A stretch of DNA of 64,000 nucleotides from Streptomyces sp. NBC_01485 (GTDB lineage Bacteria; Actinomycetota; Actinomycetes; Streptomycetales; Streptomycetaceae), in contig NZ_CP109435.1 of assembly GCF_036227125.1 (NCBI RefSeq), forward strand, positions 7,068,001 through 7,132,000. Reading direction: 5' to 3'. The notes under the pieces were generated by a model. That model had not been told where the DNA came from. It saw only the letters and a list, made by a program, of their open reading frames with translations, and did no database searches. The position numbers were made by a program, and so were the translations under genes. Shown piece after piece: positions 27,958-34,915 of this stretch (position 1 is its first letter; each line of letters begins with the position of its first letter).

Positions 27958-28053
27958 TCAGCGACGGCTGATGCTCCAGAGACTGAGGAAGGTAAGGACT
28001 CCGAGGCCGACGAGGGTGCCGATGGCGCCGATGAGCTCCGCGGTCGTGTGCAT
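27958..28053 (-). CDS. 31-aa single-span membrane peptide
   Basis: The ORF reads MHTTAELIGAIGTLVGLGVL and then FLSLWSISRR after a Thr: one transmembrane helix with a basic end. A CGGAGGG ribosome site lies five bases before the ATG, which supports translation. It is upstream of, and on the same strand as, the two trkA genes, and faces the KimA-like transporter gene. Its size recalls small transporter subunits such as KdpF, but there is no sequence match. Function unknown. Confidence 0.7.
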   Translation of the reverse strand: MHTTAELIGAIGTLVGLGVLTFLSLWSISRR

Positions 28054-28223
28054 GGACCCTCCGAGTGGGCGGCAGCGGGCAGGGATTGTCATATAGACAT
28101 GTCGATCGGCGCGGCTGTGGAATCCGCAGCGCGGACCTGGCTGATTTCACCCGTGAGGCAGACGCGGCGGCCCCTCCGCCGGCCGAGCCAGGGGGAGGGT
28201 GGGCGGTCCCGTGTTCGAAGGCT

Positions 28224-28229
28224 TACGAT
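28224..28229 (+). promoter_or_regulatory. Putative -10 element for a leaderless transporter mRNA
   Basis: TACGAT lies eight bases before GTG 28238. Transcription starting 6-9 bases downstream would begin at or next to the start codon, giving a leaderless transcript, which is common in Streptomyces. The -35 match is weak. Confidence 0.45.
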
Positions 28230-28237
28230 CCTCTGTT

Positions 28238-30442
28238 GTGTCCAAACTGACCGACGTGCCCAAACGCATTCTGATCGGGCGCGCACTGCGCAGTGATCGG
28301 CTGGGGGAAACCCTCCTGCCGAAGCGCATCGCCCTACCCGTCTTCGCTTCCGACCCGCTGTCCTCCGTGGCCTACGCGCCCGGGGAGGTGCTGCTGGTCC
28401 TGTCCATCGCGGGCGTGTCGGCCTACCACTTCAGCCCGTGGATCGCCCTCGCGGTCGTCGTGCTGATGTTCACGGTGGTCGCCTCCTACCGGCAGAACGT
28501 CCACGCCTATCCCAGCGGCGGTGGCGACTACGAGGTGGCCACCACCAACCTCGGCCCCAAGGCCGGGCTGACGGTCGCGAGCGCGCTGCTCGTCGACTAC
28601 GTCCTGACCGTCGCCGTCTCCATCTCCTCCGGCATCGAGAACCTCGGCTCCGCGATCCCGTTCGTCGTCGAGCACAAGGTGGCCTGCGCCGTCGCCGTGA
28701 TCGTGCTGCTGACGCTGATGAACCTGCGCGGGGTCAAGGAGTCCGGCAAGCTCTTCGCGATCCCGACGTACGTGTTCGTCGCGGGCGTCTTCGTCATGAT
28801 CGCGTGGGGGGCGTTCCGGGGACTGGTGCTCGACGACCAGATGCGGGCGCCGACGGCCGAGTACACGATCAAGGCCGAGCACCAGGGCCTGGCCGGTTTC
28901 GCCCTTGTCTTCCTGATGCTGCGCGCCTTCTCCTCCGGCTGTGCGGCGCTCACCGGTGTCGAGGCGATCTCCAACGGCGTCCCGGCCTTCCGCAAGCCCA
29001 AGTCGAAGAACGCGGCGACCACGCTGTTGGCGATGGGCCTGCTGGCCGTCACCATGTTCTGCGGGATCATCGTGCTGGCCCTGGTGACCAAGGTGCGGAT
29101 GGCCGAGAACCCGGCCGTCGACCTGCTCGAGAACGGCGTCGGGGTCGGCGCCGACTACGTCCAGAACCCGGTGATCACCCAGGTCGCCGAGGCCGTCTTC
29201 GGCAAGGGCAGCTTCTTCTTCGTCGTGCTCGCCGCGGCCACGGCCCTGGTGCTGTTCCTGGCCGCGAACACCGCCTACAACGGCTTCCCGGTGCTCGGCT
29301 CGATCCTCGCCCAGGACCGCTACCTGCCCCGCCAGCTGCACACCCGCGGCGACCGCCTCGCGTTCTCCAACGGCATCGTGCTGCTGGCCGGCGCGGCCAT
29401 GCTGCTGGTGGTCATCTACGGCGCCGACTCCACGCGTCTGATCCAGCTGTACATCGTCGGCGTGTTCGTGTCCTTCACGCTCAGCCAGATCGGCATGGTC
29501 CGGCACTGGAACCGGCACCTGGCGACCGAGACCGATCAGGCCAAGCGCCGCCACATGGTCCGCTCCCGCGCGATCAACACCTTCGGTGCCTTCTTCACCG
29601 GCCTGGTCCTGGTCGTCGTCCTGGTCACCAAGTTCACCCACGGCGCCTGGGTCGCCCTGCTCGGCATGGTCATCTTCTACGCGACGATGACCGCGATCCG
29701 CCGCCACTACGACGGCGTGGCCGCGGAACTCGTCGCCCCCGAGGGCCCCAGCGACGACAGCGTGCGCCCCTCCCGGGTCCACTCGGTGCTGCTCATCTCG
29801 AAGATCCACCGCCCCACCCTGCGCGCCCTCGCCTACGCCAAGCTGATGCGCTCCGACACGCTGGAGGCGCTCACCGTCAACGTCGACCCGGCCGAGACGA
29901 AGGTGCTGCGCGACGAGTGGGAACGGCGCGGGATCGACGTCCCGCTGAAGGTGCTGGACTCGCCGTACCGCGAGGTCACGCGGCCGGTCATCGAGTACGT
30001 CAAGAGCCTGCGCCGGGATTCGCCGCGCGACGCGGTGTCGGTGATCATCCCCGAGTACGTGGTCGGCCACTGGTACGAGCACCTGCTGCACAACCAGAGC
30101 GCGCTGCGGCTGAAGGGCCGGCTGCTGTTCACGCCGGGCGTCATGGTCACGTCCGTGCCGTACCAGCTCCAGTCCTCCGAGGCGGCGAAGAACCGGGCCC
30201 GCAAGCGGCAGGAATGGAACGCCCCGGGTTCGGTGCGGCGCGGTCCGCTGCAGGAGGGGCATCCGAAGGAGCCGTCGGGTACGTCCGGCGGGGGTAAGGC
30301 GGGGGCGGGCACGTCCGGTGCCGGTACGACCGGCGGGGGTACGTCGGCGGCGGGCAAGACCGGCGCGGGTACGTCGGGGGCGGGTACGTCCGGCGCGGGT
30401 TCTCCGGGGGCGGGTTCTTCGGACTCGGACGCCAAGAGCTGA
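28238..30442 (+). CDS. APC-superfamily transporter, KimA-like potassium importer
   Basis: A 734-aa protein with about 12 transmembrane helices and a cytoplasmic UspA-like C-terminal domain (about 520-680). The N-terminus (KRILIGRALRSDRLGE, then ASDPLSSVAY) parallels the KimA/YdaO N-terminus of Bacillus, an APC-type K+ importer controlled by c-di-AMP. The last about 60 residues are a Gly/Ser/Thr-rich tail (GAGTSG units) coded by a G-rich tandem repeat. GTG 28238 gives VSKLTDVPKR; GTG 28211 and the frame start at 28199 are alternatives. Placement beside two TrkA genes and near kdpDE supports a potassium role; amino-acid transport is the older generic annotation. Confidence 0.82.
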   Translation: MSKLTDVPKRILIGRALRSDRLGETLLPKRIALPVFASDPLSSVAYAPGEVLLVLSIAGVSAYHFSPWIALAVVVLMFTVVASYRQNVHAYPSGGGDYEVATTNLGPKAGLTVASALLVDYVLTVAVSISSGIENLGSAIPFVVEHKVACAVAVIVLLTLMNLRGVKESGKLFAIPTYVFVAGVFVMIAWGAFRGLVLDDQMRAPTAEYTIKAEHQGLAGFALVFLMLRAFSSGCAALTGVEAISNGVPAFRKPKSKNAATTLLAMGLLAVTMFCGIIVLALVTKVRMAENPAVDLLENGVGVGADYVQNPVITQVAEAVFGKGSFFFVVLAAATALVLFLAANTAYNGFPVLGSILAQDRYLPRQLHTRGDRLAFSNGIVLLAGAAMLLVVIYGADSTRLIQLYIVGVFVSFTLSQIGMVRHWNRHLATETDQAKRRHMVRSRAINTFGAFFTGLVLVVVLVTKFTHGAWVALLGMVIFYATMTAIRRHYDGVAAELVAPEGPSDDSVRPSRVHSVLLISKIHRPTLRALAYAKLMRSDTLEALTVNVDPAETKVLRDEWERRGIDVPLKVLDSPYREVTRPVIEYVKSLRRDSPRDAVSVIIPEYVVGHWYEHLLHNQSALRLKGRLLFTPGVMVTSVPYQLQSSEAAKNRARKRQEWNAPGSVRRGPLQEGHPKEPSGTSGGGKAGAGTSGAGTTGGGTSAAGKTGAGTSGAGTSGAGSPGAGSSDSDAKS

Positions 30443-30496
30443 TCCGCCTCCCGAGCCCCCTGCTCCTTCCGAGCATCCCGCGCCCCGGCTCGTGGT

Positions 30497-30547
30497 GAAC
30501 GGCCGGACGACAGCCACGTAGACTGGTCGGCTGTTGTCCGGCCGTTC
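30497..30547. promoter_or_regulatory. Long inverted repeat with a promoter-like loop
   Basis: Arms of 19 nt (30497-30515 and 30529-30547) pair with one mismatch around a 13-nt loop that contains TAGACT, a good -10 hexamer. It may terminate the transporter transcript, act as an operator for the methyltransferase gene at 30577, or both. Confidence 0.55.
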
Positions 30548-30576
30548 CTCGTTCGACGTTGTGGAGTCACCCCGCC

Positions 30577-31953
30577 ATGCAGGCAGAACCGAAGAAGACG
30601 CAGGCGGAGCAGGCGGTGCCGGCGGAGCAAGCGGTGCCTGCGGTGTCACTCGTGGGCGAGGAGTACGAGGTCGAGATCGGGCCCGTCGCCCACGGCGGGC
30701 ACTGCATCGCCCGTACCGACGCGGGCCAGGTCCTGTTCGTCCGGCACGCGCTGCCCGGCGAGCGGGTCGTGGCCCGGGTGACCGACGGCGAGGAGGGCGC
30801 CCGGTTCCTGCGCGCGGACGCGGTGCGGGTGCTGGAAGCGTCCAAGGACCGGGTCGAGGCCCCCTGCCCGTACGCCGGCCCCGGCCGCTGCGGCGGCTGC
30901 GACTGGCAGCACGCCAAGCCGGGCGCCCAGCGCCGCCTCAAGGGCGAGGTGATCGCCGAGCAGCTCCAGCGCCTCGCTGGCCTCACCCCCGAGGAGGCCG
31001 GCTGGGACGGCACCGTGATGCCGGCCGAGGGCGACAAGCTGCCGCCCGGCGAGGTGCCGCAGTGGCGGACGCGCGTGCAGTACGCGGTGGACGCCGACGG
31101 CAACGCCGGACTGCGCCGCCACCGCTCCCACGAGGTCGAGCCGATCGAGCACTGCATGATCGCCGCGCCCGGCGTCAGCGAACTGGGCGTCGAGGAGCGC
31201 GACTGGTCCGGCATGGCGTCGGTGGACGCGATCGCGGCGACGGGTTCCCAGGACCGCATGGTGATCCTTGAGCCGCGGCCCGGCGCCCGCCTTCCCCTCG
31301 TCGAGCTCGACAAACCCGTCTCCGTGATGCGGGTCGAGGAACACGACGGCGGCATCCACCGCGTCCACGGCCGCGCGTTCGTGCGCGAGCGGGCCGACGG
31401 CCGTACCTACCGCGTCGGCAGCGGCGGCTTCTGGCAGGTCCACCCGCAGGCCGCCGACACCCTGGTCAAGGCCGTCATGCAGGGCCTGCTGCCGCGTAAG
31501 GGCGACATGGCGCTCGACCTGTACTGCGGCGTCGGCCTCTTCGCGGGCGCCCTCGCCGACCGCCTCGGCGAGAAGGGCGCGGTCCTCGGCATCGAGTCCG
31601 GCAAGCGCGCGGTCGAGGACGCCCGGCACAACCTCGCCGGCTTCGACCGGGTACGGATCGAGCAGGGCAAGGTCGAGGCGGTGCTCCCGCGCACCGGCAT
31701 CACCGAGGTCGACCTCGTCGTCCTGGACCCGCCCCGCGCCGGCGCCGGCAAGAAGACCGTCGAGCACCTCTCGTCGCTGGGCGCCCGAAAGATCGCCTAC
31801 GTCGCCTGCGACCCGGCCGCCCTGGCCAGGGACCTGGGGTACTTCCGGGACGGCGGATACCGGGTGCGGACGCTTCGGGCGTTCGATCTGTTTCCGATGA
31901 CGCATCACGTGGAGTGCGTGGCGATTCTGGAGCCGGTAGCCAAGGTGTCCTGA
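30577..31953 (+). CDS. TrmA/RumA-type class I SAM-dependent RNA (uracil-5-) methyltransferase
   Basis: A 458-aa RNA methyltransferase. An N-terminal TRAM domain (about 25-80) is followed by a [4Fe-4S] cluster set in CPYAGPGRCGGC, with a fourth Cys likely in IEHCMIA. The SAM-binding motif is LDLYCGVGLFAGAL, and the catalytic Cys is in YVACDPAALARDL. It probably makes 5-methyluridine in rRNA or tRNA. ATG 30577 is preferred over an upstream in-frame TTG at 30559. The last 16 codons before EPV are repeated perfectly at 33496, and the final four residues here (AKVS) differ from those of the distal copy (GKSA). The gene's 3' end appears to be an integration site. Confidence 0.9.
   Translation: MQAEPKKTQAEQAVPAEQAVPAVSLVGEEYEVEIGPVAHGGHCIARTDAGQVLFVRHALPGERVVARVTDGEEGARFLRADAVRVLEASKDRVEAPCPYAGPGRCGGCDWQHAKPGAQRRLKGEVIAEQLQRLAGLTPEEAGWDGTVMPAEGDKLPPGEVPQWRTRVQYAVDADGNAGLRRHRSHEVEPIEHCMIAAPGVSELGVEERDWSGMASVDAIAATGSQDRMVILEPRPGARLPLVELDKPVSVMRVEEHDGGIHRVHGRAFVRERADGRTYRVGSGGFWQVHPQAADTLVKAVMQGLLPRKGDMALDLYCGVGLFAGALADRLGEKGAVLGIESGKRAVEDARHNLAGFDRVRIEQGKVEAVLPRTGITEVDLVVLDPPRAGAGKKTVEHLSSLGARKIAYVACDPAALARDLGYFRDGGYRVRTLRAFDLFPMTHHVECVAILEPVAKVS
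31891..31937 (+). repeat. 47-bp direct repeat, left copy (putative attL) in methyltransferase 3' end
   Basis: This 47-bp sequence, starting TTTCCGATGACGCATCACGT, recurs perfectly at 33496-33542. It codes for FPMTHHVECVAILEP in the methyltransferase gene. Exact duplication of a gene's 3' end in direct orientation is the hallmark of site-specific integration. Confidence 0.88.
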
Positions 31954-32008
31954 CCTGCGGTTTTGCGTGTGCGCGTTATGTGCGGTGTGGGCGTTACGGG
32001 CGATATCT

Positions 32009-32046
32009 TGACGCTGAAATGACGCTCGTGACGCTCATTTGACGCT
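32009..32046 (+). repeat. Four TGACGCT repeats near the left end of the element
   Basis: TGACGCT begins at 32009, 32020, 32029 and 32040, spacings of 11, 9 and 11 bp (about one helix turn). The third and fourth units, with their spacer, are almost identical to the pair at 33398-33415 near the other end. This arrangement suits protein-binding arm sites. Confidence 0.75.
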
Positions 32047-32191
32047 CGTTCTGATGGGGTGTCAGGTGGCATGCTGAGCAGGTCGGACCCTGCCAAGTGG
32101 CGAGTGCCGATGGGGTGCCGAGGGTGGGCGACGCTGAGTGAAAAGCTGTTGGTTTCTGCTGATCGGATGTGGTGTGAGGGGTCGGGCGTGA

Positions 32192-32869
32192 TCAGCCGAT
32201 GTCCGGATCGTCGGCCTCTTCGAGGAGACGGGCCGCGAGGTCGTCGGCCCACTCCACGGCCCAAGCGCGGAGCGCGATGATCGTGGCGTCATCGAGGCCA
32301 TAGGCGGCGAAGGCTTCGTCGTCGGTCCACTCGGCGCCCGTGAGGTTCGACTGCAGATCCTCGCGCTCGAAGCGGCCGCGGGCGTGGCGGCGGCCGAACT
32401 CCTCGAGCTCGGCATTGGTCCAGCGGCGGGAGGCTGCGAACACGTCGATCAGGTCGCGGGGCGCTCCGCGGTCGGCGAGGGCGCGGACCTTGGTCCCGAT
32501 CACGTCCTCCTCCGCGAGGACGGGCCCGTACGCGCTCTGGGTGACCGGCCGCCAGAAGATCTCCTTGAGGATGTCGACTTCGCATTCTTGCCCGGTGGCC
32601 GGGTCGGTCACGGTGAAGCGGGCGGACAGCGGGGCGGTCTCCAGCGCGTGCACCTTCCACCCGCGCGACTCCAGGCCGGCGCGGAGCGTGGCGGCGATGT
32701 CGGCCATGGGCGCCGGGTTCTCGGTGGCGACGTCGAGGTCCTGGCTGGGGCGGTTCACGAGGCGGTGTGCTCGCACGGCGTATCCGCCGGTGAGGACCAG
32801 GGGGTATGGGGAGCCGAGGGCGATCACGTCCGCTAGGAGCCGCGTGTGCAGCTCCGGCATGTCCGTCAC
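32192..32869 (-). CDS. AbiEii/MenA-like nucleotidyltransferase (putative toxin)
   Basis: A 225-aa protein with the nucleotidyltransferase signature of the AbiEii/AbiGii family: GGYAVRAHR (28-36), then Ser42, Asp44 and Asp46 in RPSQDLDVAT, and a later GTKVRALADRGAPRDLIDVF. AbiEii/MenA proteins are toxins of type IV-like systems; some add nucleotides to tRNA 3' ends. The GTG start overlaps the stop of the upstream 130-aa gene (GTGA). The partner is not an obvious AbiEi winged-helix antitoxin, so the toxin call is by family only. It lies inside the putative integrated element. Confidence 0.82.
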   Translation of the reverse strand: MTDMPELHTRLLADVIALGSPYPLVLTGGYAVRAHRLVNRPSQDLDVATENPAPMADIAATLRAGLESRGWKVHALETAPLSARFTVTDPATGQECEVDILKEIFWRPVTQSAYGPVLAEEDVIGTKVRALADRGAPRDLIDVFAASRRWTNAELEEFGRRHARGRFEREDLQSNLTGAEWTDDEAFAAYGLDDATIIALRAWAVEWADDLAARLLEEADDPDIG

Positions 32870-33258
32870 GCCGCTGCCTTGGTGGGGGTGGCGAGCTGGG
32901 GGAAGGCATCTTCCCATACGGTGCGGACGGTGCGGCCGACGAGTGTGCGCAGCACCGGCCACAGCTGGAGGAGCAGGTCCTGGTTGAGGTAGCGGGGCAG
33001 GTCGTCGTGCAGGCCCTCGTGTAGGACGGTGCGGTACAGGCCCATGCGCTGGCGAGGTTTGCCCAGGTCGTACGAGGTCATCCCGGACCAGGCCACGTGC
33101 AGGGGAAGCTCCACGACCCCATGGGTCGGGCCGTGCAACTCGTCGAGCGACTCCGGCAGACGCCGCCGGAACTTCTCCCGGTACAGCGCCAGGTCGTCGG
33201 CGTCCGCGCCCGGGAGGTCCCTCGGTGGGGGTGCGGCGTGCTGTGAGCTGGGGGGCAT
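32866..33258 (-). CDS. 130-aa partner of the AbiEii-like gene, unknown function
   Basis: A 130-aa soluble, mostly helical protein (LALYREKFRRRLPESLDELH, then MTSYDLGKPRQRMGLYRTVL, and LLLQLWPVLRTLVGRTVRTV). No helix-turn-helix or known antitoxin fold is evident to me. ATG 33258 follows a CATAAT element by six bases on the minus strand, which suggests a near-leaderless mRNA. It is first in the operon, as antitoxins often are, and overlaps the AbiEii-like gene by four bases. It may be the antitoxin or an accessory factor. Confidence 0.7.
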   Translation of the reverse strand: MPPSSQHAAPPPRDLPGADADDLALYREKFRRRLPESLDELHGPTHGVVELPLHVAWSGMTSYDLGKPRQRMGLYRTVLHEGLHDDLPRYLNQDLLLQLWPVLRTLVGRTVRTVWEDAFPQLATPTKAAA

Positions 33259-33397
33259 GAGTCCATTATGGCGGCCGGATGACGGGCGCGGGTCATGATG
33301 AGCGAGCCGGGTCCGGAGTGCGAGGGGCAGATCCTGCTGGGGGAGCTGGTTGTGACAGCTTCGTCTGCCCCGAGTAGGTGGGATGGGCTTTCGGCCG

Positions 33398-33415
33398 TGA
33401 CGCTCGTTTGACGCT
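33398..33415 (+). repeat. Two TGACGCT repeats near the right end of the element
   Basis: TGACGCT begins at 33398 and 33409 in the same orientation and 11-bp spacing as the copies at 32029-32046. The sequence lies 81 bp inside the right 47-bp repeat. Confidence 0.72.
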
Positions 33416-33495
33416 CTGGGCGCCCGCACGCCGCGCGATGAGCCGAGAAAGCGGCTCTGACCTGGTCTTTTCTCTGAATCACTCAGGCCGACATC

Positions 33496-33542
33496 TTTCC
33501 GATGACGCATCACGTGGAGTGCGTGGCGATTCTGGAGCCGGT
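33496..33542 (+). repeat. 47-bp direct repeat, right copy (putative attR)
   Basis: Identical to 31891-31937. Read in frame it continues to EPVGKSA and a stop, a plausible original C-terminus of the RNA methyltransferase, now detached from its gene. Confidence 0.88.
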
Positions 33543-33677
33543 GGGGAAGAGTGCCTGACCTCTGACCCGTTCCCCAGCTCCGGCACCGCCGCGCTCACTG
33601 CTGAGGGGCTCGGTGCCAGGGTGATCGCCGGGTCGTCGGGTCGCCTCCGTCGCGGTGATCCGTCAGAATGGGCGGCC

Positions 33678-33694
33678 CTTCGTTCGTATCGAAG
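33678..33694. promoter_or_regulatory. Possible operator before the TetR gene
   Basis: CTTCG-N7-CGAAG is a 17-bp dyad ending 14 bp before the TetR GTG. The position suits autoregulation, but binding is untested. Confidence 0.4.
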
Positions 33695-33708
33695 CATCGA
33701 GGTTTTCC

Positions 33709-34404
33709 GTGACGCACTCCGTGGCTCGTGAGCCGCAGCGGCGTAATTCGCGGTCCAACCGGGCGCGGATCCTGGCCACGGCGCGTCAGGAGCTCGGCCG
33801 GAATCCGGACGTCACCCTGGAGGAGATCGCGCGGGCCTCCGGGGTCGTACGGCGTACGCTCTTCGGGCACTTTCCCGGGCGGGCCGCGCTGTTGGAGGCG
33901 CTTGCGGAGGAGGCGTCCGAGGCGTTGCGCGGGGTGCTGGCGGTCGCGGCGGGGCCTGAGGTGCCGGCCGAGCGGGCGCTCGCGCACTTCGTGTACTCGA
34001 TCTGGCCGGTCGGCGACCGCTACCGGCTGCTTCTCTCGCTGGCCCAGCGTGACCTGGGCGTCGAGCGGGTGGCCGAGATCCTCGCCCCCGCTCGCGACGA
34101 GGTCACGGCCATCCTGGCGCGCGGGCAGCGCGACGGTGTCTTCCACACGCAGTTGCCGCCCGCCGTGCTGAGCGCCGGGCTGGAGGGGATGCACATCGCG
34201 CTGCTGGAGGAGGTCAACAGCGGGGCGCTGGAGGACGACGGGACGCGTACGGCCGTCGCCACGCTCGTCGCGGCGGGGGTGCCGGAGGGACGGGCTCGGC
34301 CCGTGGTCGACGACGTCCGGTCGGCGGCGGTAGCGGCAACAGCGGCGGTCGCGGACGATGTGGCAGCGGCGACCGGCTTGGAGCCGGGTGCCGCCGGGGT
34401 CTGA
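33709..34404 (+). CDS. TetR/AcrR-family transcriptional regulator
   Basis: A 231-aa regulator. The N-terminal helix-turn-helix (about 12-58: RARILATARQELG, VTLEEIARASGVVRRTLFGHF) is typical of TetR. The ligand domain follows, and the last about 40 residues are an Ala/Val-rich tail. GTG 33709 with a GAGG seven bases upstream is the likely start; the open frame reaches 33655. A decayed YceI gene lies downstream on the same strand and may be its former target. Confidence 0.87.
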   Translation: MTHSVAREPQRRNSRSNRARILATARQELGRNPDVTLEEIARASGVVRRTLFGHFPGRAALLEALAEEASEALRGVLAVAAGPEVPAERALAHFVYSIWPVGDRYRLLLSLAQRDLGVERVAEILAPARDEVTAILARGQRDGVFHTQLPPAVLSAGLEGMHIALLEEVNSGALEDDGTRTAVATLVAAGVPEGRARPVVDDVRSAAVAATAAVADDVAAATGLEPGAAGV

Positions 34405-34659
34405 GGCAGGGTGAGACCCGTGGCGGGGCCTCGGTCTCGGTGGCGGTCTCGGTGGGGGTGGCAGCGGCGGTGTGAACGACATGCGCTGGCGATCGTGAAG
34501 GACTCGGATGCCCGCGTGGCGTCCTCCGTGCGCCGTCAGCCGCGTTGACCCGCCCCGTCGACGATCTCGGAGGAGACGCGGGTCGCTGTGGCGATCACCG
34601 TGCCCTTTGCCACGAAGGGGCCCCGGAGGCCTTGCCGCCCTGTTCGGAGTACAGGTCGG

Positions 34660-34908
34660 AATGCAGGTCGGAGGGGTGGTCAGCAGGGGACGCCAAGCTG
34701 GACGCGCACCTGCGCGGTGCGGACTTCTTCGACGTCGACAACCACCCCGAGATCATCTTCGCCGTGCGCCGACACCGTCACCCTGGATGCCGAATTCGCC
34801 GTGGACCGGGACGAGTTCGGCCTCGGGCGGAACTGAATGGGCATGATGCGCGGCCTGGCCACGGCCACCGTCAATACCATGCTCCGCTTCACGCGCACGA
34901 CAGTCTGA
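34660..34908 (+). pseudogene. Remnant of a YceI-family gene
   Basis: One frame gives DAKLDAHLRGADFFDVDNHP (from 34681), a strong YceI motif. After a frame change near 34765, another frame gives TVTLDAEFAVDRDEFGLGRN, the YceI C-terminal core. A TGA at 34834 then interrupts an in-frame MGMMRGLATATV tail ending at 34908. The middle of the domain is missing. YceI proteins bind polyisoprenoids or related lipids; this copy cannot be functional. Confidence 0.65.
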
Positions 34909-34915
34909 CGTAGCG

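Larger units (their letters stand above)
31938..33495. mobile_element. 1.6-kb putative integrated element carrying an AbiEii-like module
   Basis: The segment lies between perfect 47-bp direct repeats, the left within the methyltransferase 3' end and the right ending in GKSA and a stop, which looks like the gene's original tail. The inside holds only the two minus-strand genes at 32192-33258. TGACGCT repeats lie at the inner edges (four left, two right), like arm-type integrase sites. There is no integrase, excisionase or transposase. It could be a deletion remnant of a larger element or a satellite moved in trans. The flanks inside the repeats are more AT-rich than the surroundings. Confidence 0.75.

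Noticed and set aside
28054..28237. A c-di-AMP (ydaO-type) riboswitch before the KimA-like gene
   Set aside because: The likely promoter lies right at the start codon, leaving no leader RNA, and no conserved riboswitch elements were recognised.
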